The notes beneath the pieces were generated by a model. That model did not search any database, was not told the DNA's origin, and worked only from the letters and a program-made list of their open reading frames with translations. Made by a program: the position numbers and the translations under genes. Of a DNA stretch of 10,871 nucleotides, positions 6,460 through 10,871 are shown piece after piece. The stretch covers positions 1-10,871 of the forward strand of contig CANRPL010000049.1 in NCBI GenBank assembly GCA_947632495.1, given 5' to 3'. The stretch is from an uncultured Bacilli bacterium. GTDB taxonomy: Bacteria > Bacillota_I > Bacilli_A > RF39 > UBA660. Each line of letters opens with the position of its first letter. Position 1 is the first letter of the stretch.

Positions 6460-7035
6460 ATGAAAACCCCATTAAGATTTCAAGTTACGGAATTTGATTG
6501 TGGAACAATATCTTTACTCAATGCCTTTAGTTATTTATTTGATCGTGAAGATATACCTGTAGAATTGGTTAAAGCAATTCACAAATATACCCTAGATTGT
6601 TATGATGAAAGTGGACATTTAGGACGTGGTGGTACAAGTAGGGAAGCAATAAATAAATTAACTCACTGGATTACTAGATACGCTAATGAAAATCACTTCA
6701 ATATACGTTGTGAGAGACTGGAAAAAGAAAATGTTACTTATGAAAAAATTAAACAATGTTTAGATAATAAAGGTTGTGTCTTTATAAGGTGTTGGCAAGA
6801 AAATGAACATTATGTAATTATTACTAAAATGAATAAACGTTATGCTTATATTTTTGATTCTTATTATTTAGATAAACAAGAGTATGACCAAGATAAAGAT
6901 GTAAAAATAATTTTAAATAAACCATTTACCCATAATCGAAAAGTAGCAATAAAAAGACTTTTTTCAGAAACGGCAAAAGATTTTGCTTTAGGAAAAATAG
7001 CGAGCCGAGAATGTGTATTGATTAATCGAATCTAA
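6460..7035 (+). CDS. Cytosolic C39-like (papain-fold) cysteine peptidase-like protein
   Basis: This 191-residue protein resembles the C39-like papain-fold group. The start LRFQVTEFDCGTISLLNA gives an oxyanion Gln (Q8) and the nucleophile Cys14 at the head of a helix. The strand EHYVIITKMNKRYAYIFDSYY supplies His117 and Asp133 at the expected spacing, so the catalytic set appears intact. Between them, SGHLGRGGTSREAINKL resembles the substrate-groove region seen in relatives. There is no signal peptide, ABC-transporter fusion or membrane segment, unlike bacteriocin-processing C39 peptidases, so it should act in the cytosol on an unknown peptide, isopeptide or amide. GGGAGG lies 8 bases before ATG 6460. 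It is the last gene of the operon, followed by a bidirectional terminator. Confidence 0.75.
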   Translation: MKTPLRFQVTEFDCGTISLLNAFSYLFDREDIPVELVKAIHKYTLDCYDESGHLGRGGTSREAINKLTHWITRYANENHFNIRCERLEKENVTYEKIKQCLDNKGCVFIRCWQENEHYVIITKMNKRYAYIFDSYYLDKQEYDQDKDVKIILNKPFTHNRKVAIKRLFSETAKDFALGKIASRECVLINRI

Positions 7036-7048
7036 AGAAGTATAAAAT

Positions 7049-7085
7049 AAAAACTTACAAACGATGATAATTTGTAAGTTTTTTT
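7049..7085. terminator. Bidirectional intrinsic terminator between convergent genes
   Basis: A perfect 13-bp stem, AAAAACTTACAAA (7049-7061) and TTTGTAAGTTTTT (7071-7083), has a 9-base loop. It is followed by T residues on the plus strand and preceded by A residues, giving a T run on the minus strand. It can end both the plus-strand operon (stop at 7035) and the convergent GNAT gene (stop at 7111). Confidence 0.88.
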
Positions 7086-7110
7086 ATAAAACAATAATAC
7101 TATCTAACAA

Positions 7111-7575
7111 TTATATTTTTTTTACATTTTGTTTTTGTTTAATCATTTGATAATGAAATGGTGTCTCTCCGCTTTTAACAAAGCCTAATCTTTCATATAA
7201 GGCACCAACAGGATTTTGTTTGAAATATTGAATTTCAATATCTCTATCCTTATTCTCTTCAATTTTTTCTTGCAAAAGCTTGGTTCCAATTCCTTTACCT
7301 TGATATTCGGGAATAATACAAATATTTCCAACTTCATAGTTTCCGTTATCTAATACCTCGCCATTATAAAAGCCTATTTTTTTATTTCCTGAAACTATTA
7401 TATACGCATTATCTTTAACAGCCGCTATAAATTTGTCAAAGTATGCTCTTTGATCTTCTTCTACCCAAGCACCCCAACATTCTTCAACATATTTTCTATA
7501 AGCATTCTTCTTTACTTCATATACAAACTCAAAATCCTCATCTGTATAAGGTATTAATTGAATATTATTATCCAT
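7111..7575 (-). CDS. GNAT-family N-acetyltransferase
   Basis: This is a 154-residue single-domain GNAT. The core is YIIVSGNKKIGFYNGEVL, then YEVGNICIIPEYQGKGIGTKLL with the canonical acetyl-CoA loop QGKGIG at residues 92-97. FKQNPVGALYERLGFVKSG follows, giving the motif B Asn121, Tyr127 and the GFxxxG strand. The start is taken at the ATG at 7575, because a TATAAT -10 box lies just upstream (7595-7600). A longer frame from TTG 7620 or ATG 7593 would begin within or before the promoter. GGAAAG at 7583-7588 is a plausible ribosome binding site 7 bases upstream, although the 5' leader would be very short. It is transcribed alone, converging on the large operon and diverging from the Ppx-like/PurA-like operon. 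Confidence 0.88.
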   Translation of the reverse strand: MDNNIQLIPYTDEDFEFVYEVKKNAYRKYVEECWGAWVEEDQRAYFDKFIAAVKDNAYIIVSGNKKIGFYNGEVLDNGNYEVGNICIIPEYQGKGIGTKLLQEKIEENKDRDIEIQYFKQNPVGALYERLGFVKSGETPFHYQMIKQKQNVKKI

Positions 7576-7594
7576 AGTATCACTTTCCGTCATA

Positions 7595-7623
7595 ATTATA
7601 TCATGGATAGTCCTAAACAATAA
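7595..7623 (-). promoter_or_regulatory. Promoter of the minus-strand GNAT gene
   Basis: On the minus strand, TGATATAAT gives an extended -10 (TATAAT at 7600-7595). The -35 position (7623-7618, TTATTG, 17-bp spacing) is weak. An AT-rich 13-bp palindrome at 7625-7637 just upstream could act as an UP-like element or a weak operator. Confidence 0.65.
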
Positions 7624-7646
7624 AATTTATTATAAATATAATGTAA

Positions 7647-7678
7647 TTGTTAAAAAGTGTCACTTTTTATGATAAAAT
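7647..7678 (+). promoter_or_regulatory. Extended -10 promoter of the Ppx-like/PurA-like operon
   Basis: TGATAAAAT gives an extended -10 (TAAAAT at 7673-7678). The -35 is poor: TTGTTA at 7647-7652 with a 20-bp spacer, or TTAAAA at 7650-7655 with 17 bp. AGGAG at 7686-7690 follows, 8 bases before the ATG at 7699. Almost the entire spacer is occupied by a palindrome (listed separately), so the promoter looks regulated. Confidence 0.65.
7651..7669. promoter_or_regulatory. Candidate operator: 19-bp palindrome in the promoter spacer
   Basis: TAAAAAGTG-T-CACTTTTTA is a perfect inverted repeat of 9-bp arms around a single central T. It lies between the likely -35 and -10 elements, where a bound dimeric repressor would block RNA polymerase. 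The single-base centre makes it a poor RNA hairpin, which argues for a protein-binding site. No regulator gene is adjacent within the window. Confidence 0.55.
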
Positions 7679-7698
7679 AGCTTGTAGGAGTTGATAAT

Positions 7699-8595
7699 AT
7701 GCCCAATTATTATATTGATCTTGGATCATCAACAATAAAAGTTTATTGTTATGAAACCGAATTAAAACTTCTTGAAGAACATTCCATTTATTTTAAAAAT
7801 GATTTTGATTCTCAAAAGGGTATAAGTGAAAATAATTTAAGAGAACTATGCAACTATTTTGGAGAAATAAAAACAAAATATGATTTAAAATATTATAATA
7901 CTTATATTTTTGTTACGGGTATCTTTAGAAATTTAATACCAGAGAGAAAACAAGAATTAGTTAAGCTATTTAATGACCAATTTGATTTGCATTTCAATAT
8001 TATCAGTCATGGCATTGAAAATTATTATTTAGGAAAGGCCATGGAAAATGATTATAATAAGAAAAAGGTTTTAATCATCAATATGGGTGGCAAGACGACA
8101 GAATTAGTTACTTATGTTGGTATCAAAATAACAGATACTAAAAATTTAAATTTGGGTGTAGCAGATTTATTAAATAACTTTAGTAAAGTAAATGATCAAT
8201 ATAGCGGAAATACTATAGAAGAAATGGAAAACTTTGTCACAGAAAGATTATCTGATATCAAATTAGATGAAGATTATGATTGTGCTATATTTACTGGTGG
8301 TGAAGAAAGATTTGAATTATTAACGGGATTTAATTTAGTAAAAAATACTTTGTTTAACGATAATATTCATAAATATATGGTGAGTTTAGAAGATTATATC
8401 AAGGGTACAAAGAAAGTATTTAGTGATCTTTCAATTGAAGAGTTATATGACTTGATGCCATCAAATCCTAAATGGATGGATGGGGCTCGAAGTGGTGCTA
8501 TCATACCTTTAGTTTTATTTAAAATGGCTAATGTAAAATGGATTATACCATCTGATTTAAATTTGATAAATGGTGTCATTAATGATTTAAAATAA
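7699..8595 (+). CDS. Short, divergent Ppx/GppA-like ASKHA phosphatase
   Basis: This 298-residue protein has the actin-like ATPase fold of the exopolyphosphatase/pppGpp phosphatase family, matching only the N-terminal two-domain core (as in short Ppx proteins of about 300 residues). In order: phosphate-1 loop YYIDLGSSTIKVY (D7); VTGIFRN with R77; an NIISHGIENYYLG segment where E107 aligns with the catalytic Glu121 of E. coli Ppx; phosphate-2 loop LIINMGGKTTELV (128-137); AIFTGGEER near 197-204; a MDGARSGAIIPLVLF segment; and a final WIIPSDLNLINGVI. Two deviations stand out by eye. The Asp of the DIGGGSTE motif (E. coli D143) is Asn128, and the GGGST loop is GGKTT, so metal or substrate handling may differ. 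The gene starts the operon, and the PurA-like gene begins 17 bases after its stop. It may hydrolyse or sense a nucleotide or polyphosphate; the substrate is inferred, not shown. Confidence 0.82.
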   Translation: MPNYYIDLGSSTIKVYCYETELKLLEEHSIYFKNDFDSQKGISENNLRELCNYFGEIKTKYDLKYYNTYIFVTGIFRNLIPERKQELVKLFNDQFDLHFNIISHGIENYYLGKAMENDYNKKKVLIINMGGKTTELVTYVGIKITDTKNLNLGVADLLNNFSKVNDQYSGNTIEEMENFVTERLSDIKLDEDYDCAIFTGGEERFELLTGFNLVKNTLFNDNIHKYMVSLEDYIKGTKKVFSDLSIEELYDLMPSNPKWMDGARSGAIIPLVLFKMANVKWIIPSDLNLINGVINDLK

Positions 8596-8612
8596 ATTTA
8601 TGGGGGTAAGGA

Positions 8613-9977
8613 ATGATAAAAAATGTAATATCGGTAATAGACGGAGAAGCAGGAAGCTGTGGTAAAGCTAAAGTAGTAGGTGAAATAGCGACTCTTGAGT
8701 CTATTAATTTAGGAGCATCCGTTACTAATTGTATGCCCAATGCAGGACATACTTTTGTGGATGAAAAAGGGAATGCTACGATTTTTAGAAATATACCTGT
8801 ATCAGCTGTTAATCCTAACACGGAACTATTTATTGGACCAGGTTCTGCAATTGACATGGAAGTCTTTAAACAAGAATATGAGCAAGTTAAAAAATATTTA
8901 GGAGATAGAAAAATATATATTCATGAACTAGTTCCTTTAATTGAAGAAAGACACAAACAATATGAAAGAGAACATATTAAAAGTGGGTCGACATTTAAAG
9001 GGTGTGGAGCCGTAACGCAAGAAAAAGTTATAAGAGATAAAAAACTAGAATTTTTTAAGACTTTCAAAAATGCTGTTGTTTGTTCTAATGAAGAATGGCT
9101 AGAAAGGTTATATAGCCATCTTGATAATTCTGATGAATATGTGATGTTAGAAGGTTCTCAAGGTTGTGATTTAGATTTGAATCATAGCGGTAATTATCCA
9201 TATGTTACAAGTAGGAATATTTCAACTTCTCAATTACTAGCTGATTCAGGAATATCTGCTGAAAGACTACTTCAAACAATTATGGTAATACGTCCTTTTC
9301 CAATTAGAATAAGTAACATTACGAAAACGGGAGAATTTATCTATACCGGTGATTATGGTCAAGGTGAAGAACTTACGTGGACACAAATTAATTTAGCATC
9401 TATGTATGGAAGTTATCCAGTTAAAGGCGATGTAGAATGTTTACCTTATAAAATAAATTTAAATCGGGTCAAAAAATTAATTAGTCAGTGTCCTGAAATA
9501 TATCTAAAACAATTATTCGGTAATGACTTTAGAAATATAAAATTGAATGAATTAACGATATTACAAATATTAGAGTTAGAACGATTAGTATACAAAGCCA
9601 AAGGCTTTAGCGATTATGAATCTCGCTTTTTAGAGCTAGAAATGTTCGACGAAGATTGTTCACCTAATACCATATTTGATCAATCGGAACAGACGACAGT
9701 TACTAGAATGGAAAGAAGGGTGTTTGATTTAGATATTGCTAAACTTAAGTCAAATTGTCGTATTAATACACCATCTGGTTTATACTTAAACTTTTTTCAA
9801 CATTTGGGATTAGATTATAAGGGTGAGACTGGTAACTTTGATGATTTTTATTTTAATAGATATTTAAGAGAATATTTTGATTGGCTTGAAAGTGAAACAG
9901 GTGTTGAAATATCAGCGTTAGGAACCGGCGCTAAAAATGGAGAGCGAATCTTAAAAAAGGTATTAGTAAAAAAATAA
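8613..9977 (+). CDS. Divergent adenylosuccinate synthetase homologue (PurZ-like branch)
   Basis: This is a 454-residue homologue of adenylosuccinate synthetase, the ligase that joins Asp to the C6 of a purine nucleotide. Aligned by eye to E. coli PurA, the GDEGKGK loop is GSCGKAK (14-20): catalytic Asp13 is Ser15, while the P-loop-like Lys is kept (K18). NAGHT (43-47) keeps His41. GSTFKGCG (125-132) keeps Thr129. R141 matches Arg143, and Q183 (GSQG) and T199 (YPYVTS) match Gln224 and Thr239. The GTP-specificity TKLD region reads NFFQ near 393-396. The GPFPTE stretch is shortened to IRPFPIRIS, and the TTGRRRR motif reads TTVTRMERR (361-369), as I recall for phage and archaeal members. About 95 residues (~260-355) between the two have no PurA counterpart. 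As I recall, Ser in place of the catalytic Asp is typical of phage PurZ, which acts on dGMP. ATG 8613 follows GGGGG 6 bases upstream; Arg codons are mostly AGA/AGG. Confidence 0.85.
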   Translation: MIKNVISVIDGEAGSCGKAKVVGEIATLESINLGASVTNCMPNAGHTFVDEKGNATIFRNIPVSAVNPNTELFIGPGSAIDMEVFKQEYEQVKKYLGDRKIYIHELVPLIEERHKQYEREHIKSGSTFKGCGAVTQEKVIRDKKLEFFKTFKNAVVCSNEEWLERLYSHLDNSDEYVMLEGSQGCDLDLNHSGNYPYVTSRNISTSQLLADSGISAERLLQTIMVIRPFPIRISNITKTGEFIYTGDYGQGEELTWTQINLASMYGSYPVKGDVECLPYKINLNRVKKLISQCPEIYLKQLFGNDFRNIKLNELTILQILELERLVYKAKGFSDYESRFLELEMFDEDCSPNTIFDQSEQTTVTRMERRVFDLDIAKLKSNCRINTPSGLYLNFFQHLGLDYKGETGNFDDFYFNRYLREYFDWLESETGVEISALGTGAKNGERILKKVLVKK

Positions 9978-9984
9978 TTAATAG

Positions 9985-10032
9985 TCCTATAGATATTTGG
10001 TAAATATACCGAGATATCTATGGGATTTTTTT
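9985..10032 (+). terminator. Intrinsic terminator of the Ppx-like/PurA-like operon
   Basis: The left arm 9985-10002 and right arm 10007-10025 pair over about 18 bp with two G-U pairs and one bulged G, closing an AATA tetraloop, and are followed by seven T residues (10026-10032). It begins 8 bases after the PurA-like stop codon. The following stretch 10033-10111 is AT-rich and shows nothing recognisable. Confidence 0.9.
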
Positions 10033-10111
10033 AATAAGAAGTAATAAAATATTATTAAATCACAAAAAATATAATGGTTAAAATTAATTGGTAGAGTTAA
10101 AGATTTAGTTA

Positions 10112-10142
10112 TCTACAACATTAATAAACGTTATGTTATAAT
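10112..10142 (+). promoter_or_regulatory. Extended -10 promoter of the last GNAT gene
   Basis: TGTTATAAT gives a consensus TATAAT (10137-10142) with TG at 10134-10135. The best -35 match, TCTACA at 10112-10117, is 19 bp away and weak. The upstream terminator isolates this as a separate transcription unit. Confidence 0.7.
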
Positions 10143-10164
10143 ACGATTAGAGGTGATTCGACAA

Positions 10165-10773
10165 ATGAACTATTTAGGTAGTAAACAAATAGAAACTGCG
10201 AGATTGTTGCTGAAAGCACAGACTATGCAAGAGCAAAAAAGATTATGGGAAATTTTAATGATACCAGAAGTAAACCGATACTTTTTAACAGTACCTCCCA
10301 AGTTTAAAGAAAAATTATTAGATTGGAATAAGCAAGAAGAATATTATAAGATGGATATGAAACATGCAAATGATTCTAACATCTTTAAATGGAGCATTTT
10401 TCTTAAAGATACAGGTGAATGTATAGGAAGAATTTCATGTCATGAAGCTAATGATGAAGATTCTAGTATTACAGATCCCAGTATAAGGGGTGTAGGCTGG
10501 TTAATAGATCCTGCTTTTCAAGGAAAAGGTTATGCTACGGAAGCGGCAATTGCTATGGTTGATTATATGTTTACCCAAGTAGATATAAAAGAAATTAGAA
10601 CGGGAGCAGCTATTGTAAATCCTGCTTCATGGACTATAATGGAAAAACTAGGCTTTGTTAGACAAGATAAAACCAAAATGATTCAATATACATTTTTAAA
10701 TGAACCTGTAGAAGATTATTCGTATCTTCTTACTAAAGAACGATGGTTATCTTTAAGTAAAGAAAGAATATAA
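10165..10773 (+). CDS. RimJ/RimL-type GNAT acetyltransferase
   Basis: This is a 202-residue GNAT of the Acetyltransf_3 (RimJ/RimL-like) type. Members acetylate N-terminal amines of ribosomal proteins, or drugs and small amines. The family opening IETARLLLKAQT (residues 9-20) is followed by WSIFLKDTGECIGRISCHE, then a GVGWLIDPAFQGKGYATEA run with the acetyl-CoA loop QGKGYA at 119-124, and VNPASWTIMEKLGFVRQ, which carries motif B Asn152 and the GF strand. ATG 10165 is chosen over GTG 10153 because that GTG lies inside the ribosome binding site AGAGGTGAT (10149-10157), which leaves 7 bases before the ATG. It has its own promoter and terminator. The substrate is unknown. Confidence 0.9.
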   Translation: MNYLGSKQIETARLLLKAQTMQEQKRLWEILMIPEVNRYFLTVPPKFKEKLLDWNKQEEYYKMDMKHANDSNIFKWSIFLKDTGECIGRISCHEANDEDSSITDPSIRGVGWLIDPAFQGKGYATEAAIAMVDYMFTQVDIKEIRTGAAIVNPASWTIMEKLGFVRQDKTKMIQYTFLNEPVEDYSYLLTKERWLSLSKERI

Positions 10774-10796
10774 AAAATAGGCAGTTATTTTATCGA

Positions 10797-10844
10797 CCCC
10801 AAAGGATTATGAAAAGTATATCAAAATGACCTTTGGGGATTTTT
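10797..10844 (+). terminator. Intrinsic terminator after the last GNAT gene
   Basis: CCCCAAAGG (10797-10805) pairs perfectly with CCTTTGGGG (10830-10838), followed by A and five T residues (10840-10844). The 24-base loop is longer than usual, but the GC-rich base of the stem and the T run support termination. Confidence 0.75.
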
Positions 10845-10871
10845 ATTGCAAAAAAAAGAATCATCTCTAGA

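Noticed and set aside
7576..7620. TTG 7620 as start of the minus-strand GNAT gene
   Set aside because: The promoter -10 box lies at 7595-7600, within the extra codons, and GNAT homology begins after the ATG at 7575.
7651..7669. Reading the palindrome as an intrinsic terminator
   Set aside because: The arms are separated by one base, no T run follows beyond the arm, and it lies inside a promoter spacer, so an operator is more plausible.
8394..8857. Two antisense open frames beneath the Ppx-like and PurA-like genes
   Set aside because: They are opposite conserved motifs of well-supported genes and show no family features or ribosome binding sites.
8613..9977. Ordinary housekeeping purA
   Set aside because: The catalytic Asp, the TKLD guanine motif and the GPFPTE segment are all changed, and a long insertion is present, so a standard IMP/GTP enzyme is unlikely.
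7576..10032. Prophage or Z-genome (2-aminoadenine) phage locus
   Set aside because: There is no phage structural, replication, DatZ-like or MazZ-like gene in the window, and the neighbours are typical chromosomal accessory genes.
10153..10155. GTG 10153 as start of the last GNAT gene
   Set aside because: The GTG is part of the ribosome binding site AGAGGTGAT for ATG 10165.
1..10871. Use of TGA as Trp (genetic code 4)
   Set aside because: All coding frames are intact under the standard code, and every Trp codon examined is TGG.

Overview
The window comes from an AT-rich Gram-positive-type genome, most likely a gut-associated member of the Bacillota (Bacilli, Erysipelotrichia or an RF39-like lineage). 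The reasons are low GC, AGGAG/AGGTG ribosome binding sites, TGn-TATAAT extended -10 promoters, and a bile salt hydrolase tail at the left edge. The genetic code looks standard for Trp, since every Trp I checked is TGG. None of the 16 genes ends in TGA. Species-level placement is not possible from the sequence alone.

Region A (1-2509) is the end of a plus-strand operon. It holds the C-terminal 90 residues of a bile salt hydrolase, a small cysteine-rich lipoprotein, a membrane-anchored rhodanese broken by an in-frame TAA, a membrane-anchored thioredoxin-like protein, and a flavin reductase-like protein. An intrinsic terminator follows. The three middle proteins look like a small extracytoplasmic thiol/sulfur module.

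Region B (2511-7086) starts with two colinear paralogues of an unrecognised ~240-residue family, each with its own good promoter. It continues as one tight operon: an N-terminally extended GNAT, a small P-loop kinase-like protein, an ASCH-domain protein, a second GNAT, and a cytosolic C39-like cysteine peptidase. A bidirectional terminator at 7049-7085 is shared with a converging GNAT gene (7111-7575, minus strand).

Region C (7576-10032) is the most unusual part. A two-gene operon encodes a short Ppx/GppA-like ASKHA protein and a divergent adenylosuccinate synthetase homologue. In the synthetase the catalytic Asp of the GDEGKGK loop is Ser, the GTP-specificity TKLD motif is gone, and there is an extra segment of about 95 residues. 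These features point away from housekeeping PurA and towards the phage/archaeal PurZ-like branch. A 19-bp palindrome sits in the promoter spacer as a candidate operator, and a long hairpin terminator ends the operon. The pair may be an undescribed nucleotide-modifying or nucleotide-signalling module.

Region D (10033-10871) contains a RimJ/RimL-type GNAT with its own promoter and terminator. No tRNA, rRNA, CRISPR array, insertion sequence or attachment site was seen.
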